The notes below the pieces were generated by a model. It did no database searches. It saw nothing but the letters and a program-made list of their open reading frames with translations, and had not been told where the DNA came from. A program made the position numbers and the translations under genes. 64,000 bases of DNA from Tetragonia tetragonoides (Eukaryota > Streptophyta > Magnoliopsida > Caryophyllales > Aizoaceae), in the NCBI GenBank assembly GCA_038025085.1, contig CM076139.1, positions 24,381,807-24,445,806 on the forward strand, read 5' to 3'. The stretch's first letter is position 1. The number at the start of each line of letters is the position of its first letter. Below are positions 24,388 to 35,835 of the stretch, one piece after another.

Positions 24388-24974
24388 GCTAGAGAAATCT
24401 TTTACTGTAGCTAGGTTCATATTGGTTGAAATAGAGGGCCCAAAGTATTTTATTAGTTTGTGTTCAGTAACCTTAAAGTAAAAGGAAACCTCCTCCTATG
24501 ATAGATTGGAAAACCTTATATTTCCTTAGCATATAAGGAAATTTCATTTAAACTAGCGGGAGACAAGTTTTGCAGATGCATTTTAGAAGCAATGGGTTGG
24601 TCATGCGTGAAAACACAACTAGAAACCATTAAGCTTATTTCTTTCTGTGGTGCTGAGGTTGCAGTCCTTAGAGTGAGTCCGTCGGTCATTCTCTTTACTC
24701 TTTGGTGGTGACTTGGTGAGGTTGTTGTAGGCTTACGCGAGCAAATTTGAATCCGCAAGTCACGTTTTTGTACTGCTTTCAATTTAATAGTTTGTTTCGC
24801 TATCATTCATCAATTTGTTTAGTTTAATAAGGCTTCTTTACAGCCTTCTCTTGAGTTAAACAAGTCGACTGCATAACATTATGCATCACCTATGAGACCA
24901 CGAAATCATGCCTTAAGTACAATGTAAATCTTGGTACCAGATGACATATTAGATGATAGTAAATTGTATTGAAG

Positions 24975-25280
24975 TTACCGAGAGTTACAAGGAGGAACAA
25001 AGCGAAATCTCCAGTTTCTCGGAATGTCGACTAGAGGCACTCCGGGGAAAATCTTATGAGCAAAAGGGCAAAGCCATGCAAAACACATCACTTTATGCAG
25101 CACCAAATCCGATCCTCTGGAAGATAATGATCCCGAAAAGTCTGATTGTTCTTTCCATACTAGAGCTAAATTCTTTCCATTTAATTTTTCTGGAGCATAG
25201 TCAGCAAACTTGATGGACAAATCCAGTGCTCCCTGTAATGTGCAAGCAAATGCATCCATATCCTCCACACAATCAGGCAA
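24975..25280 (-). other. Possible unassigned coding remnant in an intron
   Basis: A frame of about 100 codons reads LQGALDLSIKFADYAPEKLN and on to KNLALVWKEQSDFSGSL. The counterpart in the right arm (about 49800-50100) is present but interrupted. I do not recognise the source. It lies antisense to the transporter within the intron before the Q-loop exon and may be retroelement debris that predates the duplication. Confidence 0.2.
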
Positions 25281-27940
25281 TGCTGGAACACGTAATTGAG
25301 AGACTTAATGATTGATCAAAGGTTGTAAGATTTGCACATAGTAGTTATGTTATTTATCCCTGACAGTAGTTCATTGTCTTTTACTCACAATGAAATGCTT
25401 TTGAACTTTTCATACTTGCATGTCTATGATTCTCATTTCTCTTTAATTTTAACCCAGATCAGACATCAGTATAGTAAACCAGGACAGTACTTTTTAACTG
25501 TTCTATTGAAGAGAACATTGCCTATGGCTTAAATGGAAATGCCACTTCTGCAGAAATAGAAAATGCAGCGGTAAGCTCTAAATTTTCTTTTTGCTGTTTT
25601 AGTTACTTAAGATTTATGGTTTCTGCTATCTGCTTTGGGATTTTCTCTTTGGAATTTTCAACGGACAAGTTCAAACTTCAAACATGGCAGAAGTTGGCCA
25701 ATGCTTATGACTTTGTGTCATCATTCCTGAAAAATATCAAACTGTGGTTGGAGAGCTGGGGTTGAGGCTGTCAGGGGGATAGAAGCGAGGATTGCAATTG
25801 CTAGAGCTCTTTTGATGAACCCTCGGGTGTTGCTACTGGATGAAGCCACAAGTGTTTTGGATGCTGAGAGCAAATACCTTGTTCAGGTATGTAGTAGCTT
25901 TTTAAATTCTGGTACTACGAATCCAAACCCGACAACGTAGTGTCAACCCATTCAGCTGCTCTATGGTTTCAGGGTACTGATGTATGTTACCTTACTTCTA
26001 CAATTGTTTCTGAACTGAATTGAACTGCTGAACAGGGTAGGTGGAAAAGATATTATTATGACCATATCTGTATTACGCTTTTAGGAGTGTGAAGTGATGC
26101 CAATGTTGTGTCTTCCCACTTGCCCCTAGAAATTCTATAGTATGCCATTCACCACATAAGAAAACTTTTATGTTCGATAGTTGCTTGTTCAAAGTTGAAT
26201 TGTACTAGTATGAAACTCTAGCAAGCATTGTGCAACATTGTTATACAACTTTATATGTGCTCGGACTTTCAAGGTGCTAGGGTGAAGGAACACCATTGAT
26301 ACTGTATCAATGTCCTGTTTGGACTGAGAGTTGCAACTTAGTGTCAATGTTTGCTTCTGTTTGTCAACTATGTATTGATGTAGCTTCTACATTTCTCGGC
26401 TTGGTTTTGGTTGGTCCTTCTGATTGTGATTCTTAGAGCTACCAGTATTACTTTGTACGGTGGAAAAAATGATGAACATGAATTTGACACCAAAACTCAA
26501 ATGCCCTCTAGTTCAAGTCTCTTAATCAAAACTAATCTTTCATGGTCGTCTCGTTGACATTAACTGGACAGATGACATCTAACAGATGGCCTTTGATAAG
26601 CCATTTAATTATGAATCATCGTTCTAATTACCTTTGTGTGTTTGATCTTGATCTTGTTATTTAATGTGTTACAGGATGCCATGGATTCTCTGGTGAAAGG
26701 GAGAACTGTTCTCGTCATTGTACACAGGCTTTCAACTGTTAAAAAGTGCTGATACTGTTGCTGTCATAGATGGCCAGATAGTTGTAAAGGGCAGTCATGA
26801 TGAGCTTGAGTATGAATGGGATGTATACAGCATTAGTTAGGAGACAACTGCAATCACCCAAAACGTCGCTCTAATTCCAGCAGATTCATGCTGAAGCTAA
26901 GTGGACAAAGGCAGCCATTGAGTTCTTGTAAACTTAACTAGGAATCTATATGTAAATTGAATGCCAATTTGAACTATAACGCGACAACATGATAAAGGCG
27001 GCGTTAAGGATTAATGCTTATGCTAGCAACTATCGTAATTTGTAAGCTCTGTCTACCATAGCGCAATGCTCGAAGGATGATTCATGATTATATCTTATTA
27101 GCTCAAGAGATCGAATCTAAACTATTGGATGAATTTTCAATCTAGATATGGTCAATGGAAAAAGCATGACCCAATCGACTTATGTTGTCGCTTTAATTGC
27201 ATCAGAAAATGACTTTTAATAAAAATTAGTTTTATCCCTGTCTTTGCACGGACTCGTTCTATTAGTTTAAAATATTAACTAAGTTGATTGTTAAAATATT
27301 GTATTATGCATATAACACAATGTATTGCTAAAAATGTTGTATATACATTCAAAGTATACTGCATATTAAATTCTCATATTTTCATCAATTAACGACAAAT
27401 AACAATTTCACATGTATTTATCCTACATGAAAATCACTTACCTTTAATAACATATTAAAAAACATTTGATATGTAGAAATAAGATGTGTTGGAGTTGGAG
27501 ACTCTTAAATGATCATCGCAATTAAAATCTCGATAAAAAAACAAAAGAAATACATGTCAAATAGACCAATGATTTCTTGACATTTGATTAATTTCTATAA
27601 GTGGCATGTCATGTGTCTAACGCTCATGAAAATCACCTAAATGAAAAGTTGCTTTTTGAGAAGTTGAACAATAGTTAAATAGATTTTCTCTTCCTTTTTT
27701 TTCTTTTCTTTTTTTTCCGATTTTAAATTAAAATAAGAGTTAGGTGATCAAAAAAATATACAACAATAATGTAAGTATGTACATTGATATGAAGAAGTAT
27801 GTTTTTATGTTTAAAAATATGGAAAAAAAACTTTTGGACTATCTTGCATGTACCAGTATTCGTGTATAATTTTTTCAATTTTTACAATAAAATATGTTGT
27901 CTCATGTGTCGTATCTATATAGTTTGTACCAGTTAACACT

Positions 27941-28880
27941 AAAATATATCACCCTTTTTATATGCCCAATGACGATAACCAACATTTAAGAATATGAAAT
28001 ATATGTCAATGCTCGAGTAACTTGCATCAAGGCCCTCATCTTTCCATATGTTTTCCAATGCCATCTCACCCGTCCCAAACGGATACTGGAGTCAAAATAT
28101 GTGATTTGACAGAGTCATGGGCCAAAAGCGATGTTCTTATTATCGCATTCCACGGTTCAAAAGTGGATTTTCTTCCATCGGAGGAATAATTCAAAAGTGT
28201 ACCTAATTTACATGGATTGCTCATACAAATACCTTCAGATTGACATATTGCGGGCCAAAATCCGATAAGAAACGAAAGAGATATGATTCGATTATCACAA
28301 GGTATACTAAAACGGATATCTCTTTAGTGTTTGGTCCATAAATCCCTGAATACTAATGAGAATTGAGCTTATAATATATCCAAAGAAATCCCTTTGATAA
28401 GGAATCTAATGAAAAAATAATCAGGATAACCGAAGGTCAAGCGAAGAAGTTATGAGTCATCAAAGTGTTCCAAGCTTCTGTCTAGCAGCCATGGAGCTAG
28501 GTGTAGCGGCTAAGCCGCTAGACGGAGCGGAAACTGTTAGGAGCCTAGGGGTACAGCTAGGGCCCTAGAGGCCCGTCTGAATGACGCCTACTGTACTTCT
28601 TTGTTCGTCCTTTTGCCGGTTCCGTCCAACATCTAAACCTACCTCCATATATACTCATTTTCTCCTTTTTTTTAAATTGGGGAACAGGATGGTGAGCTCA
28701 AATTTAACCCTAAAGCTCTCTAATTAACCCTATTCTCTCAATATTCCTTTATCTCATTCCTCCACCATCAAATAAACAACCCTAAACACCATAAAATACC
28801 TTCAAACTCCATCCTTCAATATCAAATTCAGCATTCAATATTTCCATCACTCATAAATAAACTCTCAATCCCTTAATCTC
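27941..28880. other. Intergenic spacer, no gene seen
   Basis: AT-rich up to about 28440. The following 150 bases are unusually GC-rich and contain a perfect short palindrome, TAGCGGCTAAGCCGCTA, near 28514-28530. No coding frame. Confidence 0.4.
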
Positions 28881-28896
28881 AAGTACAAGTTTAAGA

Positions 28897-29168
28897 ACCA
28901 ACAAGGGTGACGGTCTATTGGTTCCAAGCTTACTCCCAAGTGGTTTGGTAAGGCAAGGTCATGGGTTCGAATCCCCATTCTTCCCGTGCCTTGTGTCTGT
29001 TTGCTTCTAGGAACTATACTAGCCCCTTGTTGGTGCTACGTTAGTGCTTGCGCTGGTTGTTCAGCTAATCTGATATGTTCGTTATTGGACACAAGAGTTC
29101 GAACATGACTTAGCAGGGGTGCCTCGGTCTCCATTCACTAGCACCTTTCTTTTTAATGAGCAAAAAAA
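28897..29168 (+). mobile_element. tRNA-derived SINE with target-site duplications
   Basis: An RNA polymerase III B box, GGTTCGAATCC, lies near 28973-28983, about 40 bases after a candidate A-box region. The element ends in an A run at 29162-29170. The flanks 28881-28896 (AAGTACAAGTTTAAGA) and 29169-29184 (AAGTACAAGTTCAAGA) form a 16-base target-site duplication with one mismatch. Length about 270 bases. The family is not identified. Confidence 0.8.
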
Positions 29169-29439
29169 AAGTACAAGTTCAAGAGCATTGCCATTCAATT
29201 TCTAATTCCATCAAGATTTCACCTAAGGGTTCTATCTAAACTTCAAATCTTTTTTCTATAATTTCTAATCATGTTTTATTTTATTTTGATTATGGCTAAT
29301 TCTTTTATGTTGTTTTAATTGCTTTGAAGCTACTAACTCGTTTAGTAATGAAATTTAGCAACTTTGGCGTGTTAGGCAATCAAGGTAGGGTTAAAAGAAT
29401 TTATTATTGTTCTTTTTTGGAAAATGGTTAGTATATTCC

Positions 29440-30348
29440 ATTTGTCAAAGGTACCAATGTGGTACCCCCCAGGAAAAACCAATACAAGTGTAGGGCATTG
29501 TGCCATACACGACATTTAAACAAATCAACTAATTACATCCAGTCTAAAATCTTCTCTGCTCTCTCCCTATACAAGCTAAAAAATCTCGCACATATTTAAT
29601 ATTGAACTCATACACAATAGCATAAAAAGATCCACTAGCATTCCTAAAAGTTCTCACATCCTCTCATACCAAATTTCATACAGAGAGGTCACAAGTGCAG
29701 TTTTTCGAATTCTGCTAGGTAGAGACTTACCTTTGCAATGTCTTCCAAACCATCTAAGTTCACGGCCAAACTCAGAGGGCCCTTCTAACACCCAATCAGT
29801 GCAATATCTTACGCCAGACAGCTATAGAAATCTCACAGTTAAAAAACAAGCGATAACAGTCTTCATCATCAACCCCACCCATCCTACATTTGTTCTCAAT
29901 AAGCATACCTCTCGAGACAAGTAATGATCTAGTAAGAAGCCTCCTATGACACGCCAACCATGCGATGAAGCAATGCCTAGGATATGCCCCCCTTTCCCAA
30001 ATAATCTTATGCCACAAAGTGGGTTTTGATGTACCATTAAACAACTCATATGTTTTCTGTAAATTTGAAATGACCATGCATCACTAAGTTTTAATTTGCA
30101 AGAGGGTGCATGCCCCTTGTTCAGTTCCACCATACCTCAAGAGCTTGTCTCTTATCAGCAACACATTCCTCCAAACCCTAGAGCTACCTGAATTAGGTGT
30201 AATTTCCCAGATAGACCTTCTATGTAAACTATAGGCATGTACCCAGTCATTCGAGCATCCCCTATTATAACTTGTAGCAATCCACCATACATTTTTACAC
30301 ACACAAGCATAATTCCAAAATTCAATGTTTCGAATCTGTAATGCACCA
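29440..30348 (-). mobile_element. LINE fragment: RT C-terminal and zf-RVT region
   Basis: Minus-strand frames show the standard plant LINE order. IEFWNYACVCKNVWWIA (about 30330-30280) is followed by WVHAYSLHRRSIWEI and VWRNVLLIRDKLLRYGG. The zinc-binding region then has WHKIIWERGAYPRHCFIAWL, CRMGGVDDEDCYRLFFNCEI and VWRKILH (30077-29796). Several frameshifts separate these pieces. It appears to continue from 31625-31400, with the two parts separated by the insertion at 30349-31394. Confidence 0.75.
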
Positions 30349-31394
30349 CAACGGCGAAGCTAGCCAGGATTTTATGAGTATGGGGGCCGACGTTTACATT
30401 AAAAAAATTGAGAAAAATTATTTAACGTTAAGAAAATTCTTTACTATTTAATACTCCATGTTTTTTCATCGAAGCAAAACCATCAATAATAGAGTCCAAA
30501 TGATAATTAAACTACGATGATGAAAAAAAAGTAATTAAACAACACACTTTTGACTTCGAATAATAAATAATAGGATTAATTGAAAATGCAAATATGCTAA
30601 TTAGTGTATGCAAAAGCAATGTACATAATAAATAAATCCATCATATTAGAGTTTAAGAAAAAAAACAAAAAAACAAAGCTTACATTTTTTCCCTACTTTA
30701 AGCATTATAAGTGTAAATTTTTTTAGAGTGAATAAGTAAAAAGTAACAATAATTGGATTAATATTACAAATAATGGTTTCAAATTGTATATATCCCCAAA
30801 GAAAAGAAATCCAAATTCAAAGGTAAAAATATGAAAACAATGAAAAAAGTCGCTGGAGTGGGACGATCATTGACATCGTAACGCGCGCTTCAAGGAAGAC
30901 CACTTTGCCACTGAGCCAGACTTCTTCTCTTGTTTCTGTTATATATACACTTTCAGCATGTCTTGTGTGGACTTAGTCCACTATGGACCAAGTAATTTTG
31001 AGGGGTGGCTTCAGATGAAGTAGGGGGTGGCTCCAGGTAAAGTAGGGGGTGACTCCAGGTGAAGTAATAAGGGGTGGCTCCAGGTGAAGTAAGGGGTGGC
31101 TCCAGGTAAAGTAGGGGGTGGCTCCAGGTGAATTAGGGGTGGTGCCTAGTATAAATTTGAGAGGTGGCTCTAGGTGAAGGAGGGGTGGCTCCACTTTTAG
31201 ATGAGAGTGACTCCAAGTGAAGTAGGGAGTGACTCCAAGTATTGGTCCACCATGGACTAAGTCCATACAAGTTTTTGTAATACACTTTACTGTATTTATC
31301 CTATTTTTACATGGGCCAACAAAAAAAAATAGAAACATTGGGCTGGGCCAAAGGGGCCAGGCCTACGCCAGTCCATCCCGTGGCTTCGCCTCTG
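30349..31394. mobile_element. Possible hAT-like insertion splitting the LINE
   Basis: The two ends, CAACGGCGAAGC at 30349 and the complement of CAGAGGCGAAGC at 31394, form a 12-base inverted repeat with two mismatches, like many plant hAT-type GGCGAAGC/GGCGGAGC termini. LINE coding sequence continues on both sides. I cannot see a clean 8-base target duplication; the best candidate is 6 of 8. The interior is AT-rich and non-coding and includes the nested element at 30962-31270. Confidence 0.4.
30962..31270. mobile_element. TIR-bounded minisatellite element (second of its kind in the window)
   Basis: The termini CTTGTGTGGACTTAGTCCA and the complement of CTTGTATGGACTTAGTCCA form a 19-base TIR with one mismatch; it contains the palindrome GGACTTAGTCC. 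The TIR is extended by a looser match around TGGACCAA. Inside, about ten degenerate units of GGGTGGCTCCAGGTGAAGTA (about 22-27 bases) fill nearly the whole interior. No coding capacity and no clear target duplication. Confidence 0.7.
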
Positions 31395-31399
31395 ACCAT

Positions 31400-31625
31400 A
31401 ATTCTTATCACATCAGATTCTATTCCAACTCGCAAGGGTCACTGCATGGATTCTGTTCAGATGCCCCCACAAGACAACAATTGAAGCCTCCCCGCATAGC
31501 CAAGTAAATGGGTGAACTAGTGGTGTATGTGTCTTGAGACTCTATTCAACAGAGGTTGACTCATGGGAGAGTCTCGTAGTGGAGAGACGAACTCCCAAGT
31601 ATTTGAAGGGGAGAGACCCCTCTTG
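31400..31625 (-). mobile_element. LINE fragment: RT thumb, 5' part of the split LINE
   Basis: The minus strand reads FQEGSLPFKYLGVRLSTTRL at about 31620-31560, the usual LINE reverse-transcriptase segment just after the catalytic domain. It then decays toward 31400. It abuts the last recognisable aspartic-protease exon near 31625, so this is probably the 5'-truncated end of a LINE inserted in that exon. Confidence 0.6.
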
Positions 31626-31769
31626 AAATCCATACAATTCAGAATATCAGCTTTAACAACAGGATCAACCGGGTATTCTTCTTATTTCAATACCATCAAT
31701 GACCCACCCGTAAAGTTCAGGCTCATAGGAGGGAACACATCACTTAAACTGAATACCTAAATAAAGGCA

Positions 31770-32630
31770 ATTCATAACTGAATTATCACTTCCCTATCAT
31801 AGGTTTTTCCACAAGAGACGCATGATTACCTCGTGGTGACCAAGTAACATGTTCCTAGTTCAGAAAGAACAGGCTTCGCAGATTGTGGAACTGTAGCATT
31901 TAGCTGCACATGAAATAAGATGACATGAAACCAAAACTGAAAGACTATAGGAGCTCTTTTACATGCTCAATAGTTGGGCTCAGGAAAGACTACTTCAAAT
32001 TCGAATCAAGAGATAGTTACATTTTTTAAATGCTAGCATATTCCTTAGTCAGTGATCTTCTTGCTTTTTTGACAAAAGATAAAATAAGAGGAGGGGGGAG
32101 GGGCAGCTTTTCTTAATCTTTCGGTACCCCAATCATTGAATTATTTTTGCAAAAGTAGCATAGCAAAGAAATCCAACACTATCATCCTATACTGTCTGAG
32201 ATGGTTAATATGGTTTGAATTTGGCAAGGAATCCCTTACAGAGGCTATGATCAGCCACAAAGCTTTCGTAAGGAATGCCAATAAGTGAAATAGTGCAGAT
32301 GAGAATTTTTTCAGGCGGAAGCACTAGTACTAATATGAATCGGTAACAAGGAGTCTGATTACTTGCAAAGAGCTTTCTATTTTTCAACTATCAATTAAGA
32401 AGCATAATCATAATTCAGTAGCTCCATTTACTCATCTAAAACAAAGAACAAATAATCTATCATGAAGCATGTCGGACTAGATGTTTAATGTGCAAGCTAA
32501 AACCAAAAGAACCATTAGAAATGGGCAGAAAAAGCTTTCACTTATAACGCAACCATTGACTATTGAAACACTCTTTAGGAAAAACAAGAAACATCTAGTC
32601 CCAATATTGTGAAAAACATATAGAGGAAGA
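31770..32630 (-). other. Intron of the aspartic-protease pseudogene
   Basis: AT-rich sequence between the last two recognised protease exons. Small frames exist, for example 32387-32205, but I cannot place them in the protease. No transposon termini seen. Confidence 0.4.
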
Positions 32631-32977
32631 ACTCACCGCACTGACAAAAATATCAAAAGCTTCTTCAGGGAAATATGCCTAGGTAGTTCTAGATTCAAAA
32701 AATGTTCCTATGTCTTGTGAAGGCCCAAATACTACCTGATCAATGGGCAATGGGCGATCATTGTTTGCAATTTTCTGCGCGTTCACGTAATAAAGAGGTC
32801 TAAAAAGTTTAGATTCAGAGTAGTCAAATTTTTGAAGGTAAAATTTATCAGCCAGAAGTAAAGAAAATTTGAATCAACTATGGGACGAAGACCAAGTAGT
32901 AATGGACTTGTGTGCAGTTTACTCTTCTTCACATGTAGGCCTGTAATCGGTAGGCCCATTGGAAATTTAATACTATT

Positions 32978-33640
32978 TGTTATAACCAAAGCTTAAAGAC
33001 AGAGCAACTTATCTGTCACAAACGGCCGTGGCGTGATGAATCACTGCCCTAAAGTCAAAATTGCTCCCACACGTACACTAGGGAATTTTCGGTAACCGAC
33101 TTCCAGGGATACACGGCAACCAAAGCTCCGGTGTACTACGGTGCGATGGTTTTGAGAGCAAACTGTTTCTATTGCCAAGGTGAGGAGAGGAGACTTTTTG
33201 AGAGAGATGATATTTCGGTTCTGTGTATCCAAATGAAGAGAAGGTGCAAGTTTATAGAAGGCAAAAATTCTGTAACCGAAAGCAATCAAAGGCGGATCTT
33301 ATGGGAGGAAATAATGGGGAATTGATATTGTAACGGTTACGAAATCTGTTTAGTCAAAAGAATCAAACGAAGGAACTAAACGGTCAAAAAGAAAGACCGA
33401 ATAATAAAAAGGGCCCAACCCAACCCTCGCCCTCGCCCGGCGGCGGAGCGCGCGCGCATGTGTGGAGGGAGACTCTTCCCTTGACTCTTAGTTCAAAGAC
33501 TAAAAGTCCACACCAATATATAAAGTCTCATCTCTTTCCTTTCTCTACCAATGTGGGACAATGAGTTTTATGAACAAGGCTTTGGGGGATATTTCTTTGA
33601 AGCATATCAAGCTTCATGAAGCAAAGCTTCATTTCCAACA
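32978..33640 (-). repeat. 3' LTR of the Copia element
   Basis: 663 bases, TGTTATAACC to TTTCCAACA in plus orientation. It contains a GC-rich CGCCCGGCGGCGGAGCGCGC stretch near 33430-33460, shorter than its counterpart in the 5' LTR. Confidence 0.93.
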
Positions 33641-34182
33641 ATCCCCCACATGATTCAAAGAAAAGTGGTAGAAAAAGTTCATGGCAGTAGGAGGTCGCAC
33701 GTTACGATACTAATGTCTTGTGGACTTGAATTAGTACCTTGTGCTTACAAGTTTGCCCAACAACCATTTAGGTGGAAAAAATTCCTTGAACCATTCACGG
33801 TATTTGTTCAGTACAAACTGAGCACTAGTTTAACCTCAAAAACAGATTTACTCTCGCGAAAACATATATGCATTAGCCCCTTACGTGCCTGGATATCTCT
33901 TTGAATGCTCTAGAGAGCCATTAGCCCAAATGCTTTCATAGGGGGCGGGCAATTCCCCCACATTCACATAGGTGAGTTCATCAAGTGTGTACTGTCTTCA
34001 CACCACCTTATAAGGCTATAAACTCACTAAGAGCTAAAATGCTCAACCTCACACAGATGACAGTATATGAAAAAATACTACATCAATTTATAGAGGAATG
34101 GGGTTTGTAGTACATGACTAGAGCTGTTTTGTGATTTCGTTTGACCTCATTGAACCTGGACATATTCCAAGTTGGGCATCCA

Positions 34183-35835
34183 TCACAATTCACTCCCACT
34201 GGGCTTAAGCCTCATTCCTAGTGCTGACTCAAGCACTATCTTTCTACAAAGGCCTTTGGTGAGAGGATCCGCTAGATTCCTCTCCGACTTTACATACTCA
34301 AGTGATATCACATTATCTCTGATCAGATTCTTAACAATTTCATGCCTAAGGCGTATATGCCTTCTCTTACCGTTGTAGGAATGGTTGCGAGCTACACTGA
34401 TAGCCGCTTGACAATCACAATGCATGGAAACTGATGGAGCCGGTCTCCCCCACAATGGAATATCTGCAAGTAGGCTTCTTAGCCATTCAGCTTCGTGGCC
34501 TGCCATTTCTAAAGCAATAAATTCAGATGCCATTGTAGATTTAGCAATAGAAGTTTGTTTGGAAGATCTCCAAGATATAGCAGCACTAGGAAGAGTAAAA
34601 ACATAGCCACTGGTAAAACGAATTTCATCATTATCGGACACCCAGTTAGCATCACAATACCCTTCCAAAACACATGGAAAATTCTTGTAGTGCAAACCCC
34701 AATTAATAGTACCTTTCAAATATCTCAATAATCTAATCAAAGCATTCCAATGATCACGATTGGGGTTATGAGTATATCTACTTAATCTACTTACAATACA
34801 TGCTATATCTGGTCTAGTATAGTTCATTAAAAACATAACACTTCTAATTATCTTGGCATACTCTTCTTGTGATACACTATCACCTCTATTCCTTTTCAAA
34901 TGGATACTAGAATCATATGGGGTTTTGAAAGGAGTAGAATCAAATTGTTTAAACTTCTTTAAAATTTTCTCAACGTAATGAGATTGATCCAAACTTAAAC
35001 CCACAGAAGTTCTAGTAATTTTAATGCCAAGAATTACATCACCTTCACCCATGTCTTTCATATCAAAACATGATTTCAGGAAAGATTTAGTTGTATTTAC
35101 CACATCAATACTTGTACCAAAAATGAGCATGTCATCAACATATAAACATATCATAACACAACCATGCTCATCATATTTAGAATAAACACAAGCATCAGAA
35201 TCATTCACCTTGAAACCATCAGAAATTATAGTACTATGAAACTTGTCATACCATTGTTTGGGTGCTTGTTTAAGTCCATACAAAGACTTAACAAATTTGC
35301 ATACCTTATGTTCTTGTCCAGGAACTACACAACCTTCGAGCTGTTTCATGTATATCTCCTCATTCAGATCACCATTTAAAAAAGCAGTTTTGACATCCAT
35401 TTGATGCACAACAAGATTATGAATGGATGCAAGTGCTATTAAAACTCTAATAGTAGCAACTTTAGTAACAGGAGAATACGTATCAAAATAATCAAGTCCT
35501 TTCTTTTGAAAATTTCCTTGAATCACAAGTCTAGCCTTATATTTGTCTATAGTTCCATCAGTTCGGTATTTCTTTTGAAACACCCATTTACTACCAAGTG
35601 CCTTACAACCCCGAGGAAGGTCAGATATAATCCAAGTGTTGTTACTCATAATTGATTCTAACTCGCTATTTATGGCCTCTTGCCAAAAACTGGAGTCAAC
35701 TGACCTCATGGCCTTCCCATAATTCCTAGGGTCATCTTCAATAATATAAGCATGCAGAAAAGTTTCATCTTGCACATCAATTTCAGCTAAGAAAGTAGTA
35801 ACATAATCAGAGCCAAAACTTTTCTCAATCCTAAT
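34183..35835 (-). CDS. Copia reverse transcriptase and RNase H
   Basis: The longest intact frame of the window, 530 codons from 35775, and open in the same frame back to the TGA at 35836-35838. It has the Copia RT start [20 protein letters not shown], the KARLVIQGN and [18 protein letters not shown] motifs, and the catalytic YVDD at 35142-35131. The RNase H part follows, with [20 protein letters not shown] and ADPLTKGL. It ends shortly before the 3' LTR. It was once part of a single gag-pol polyprotein; here it is separated from integrase by a stop codon. Confidence 0.93.
   Translation of the reverse strand: MRIEKSFGSDYVTTFLAEIDVQDETFLHAYIIEDDPRNYGKAMRSVDSSFWQEAINSELESIMSNNTWIISDLPRGCKALGSKWVFQKKYRTDGTIDKYKARLVIQGNFQKKGLDYFDTYSPVTKVATIRVLIALASIHNLVVHQMDVKTAFLNGDLNEEIYMKQLEGCVVPGQEHKVCKFVKSLYGLKQAPKQWYDKFHSTIISDGFKVNDSDACVYSKYDEHGCVMICLYVDDMLIFGTSIDVVNTTKSFLKSCFDMKDMGEGDVILGIKITRTSVGLSLDQSHYVEKILKKFKQFDSTPFKTPYDSSIHLKRNRGDSVSQEEYAKIIRSVMFLMNYTRPDIACIVSRLSRYTHNPNRDHWNALIRLLRYLKGTINWGLHYKNFPCVLEGYCDANWVSDNDEIRFTSGYVFTLPSAAISWRSSKQTSIAKSTMASEFIALEMAGHEAEWLRSLLADIPLWGRPAPSVSMHCDCQAAISVARNHSYNGKRRHIRLRHEIVKNLIRDNVISLEYVKSERNLADPLTKGLCRKIVLESALGMRLKPSGSEL

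Larger units (their letters stand above)
20713..26874 (+). pseudogene. ABCB27/ALS1-like half ABC transporter, 5'-truncated pseudogene (left arm)
   Basis: Exons corresponding to 6-12 of the right-arm gene: 20713-20846, 20936-21035, 22803-22868, 22976-23083, about 25459-25570, 25691-25885 and 26675-26874. Family: TAP-like half-size transporters such as Arabidopsis ALS1 at the tonoplast, implicated in aluminium tolerance. Walker A is split by a GC-AG intron (GPSGGGK|TT, donor GC at 22869). Lesions against the right arm: an extra G in the first exon (LLGPC for LLDRV); a 7-base insertion and 4-base loss in the Q-loop exon (25459-25500); a stop and one-base loss in the ABC signature (LSGG then TAG at about 25780); an extra A after HRLSTVK in the last exon; and a 2-base loss near 26809. 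Transmembrane exons upstream are absent. It cannot encode an ATPase. Confidence 0.88.
19862..27940 (+). repeat. Left arm of a large inverted duplication
   Basis: Homologous, in reverse complement, to about 56407-45780. Identity covers the 5' intron sequence (left from TCATCAAGATTTTAGAGTA near 19862), transporter exons 6-12, their introns, the 3' flank, and about 1 kb beyond, fading near CATGTGTCGTATC (about 27925). The arm contains neither the LINE nor the 853-bp solo LTR of the right arm. It does hold a roughly 490-base block (about 23894-24387) missing from the right arm. Confidence 0.85.

Noticed and set aside
28960..29000. Stand-alone tRNA gene
   Set aside because: Only the B box is good; no cloverleaf, and the flanking duplication with A tail shows a SINE.
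30968..31265. CRISPR-like array
   Set aside because: Units are degenerate, contiguous and without unique spacers, and the genome is a plant; it is a minisatellite in an inverted repeat.
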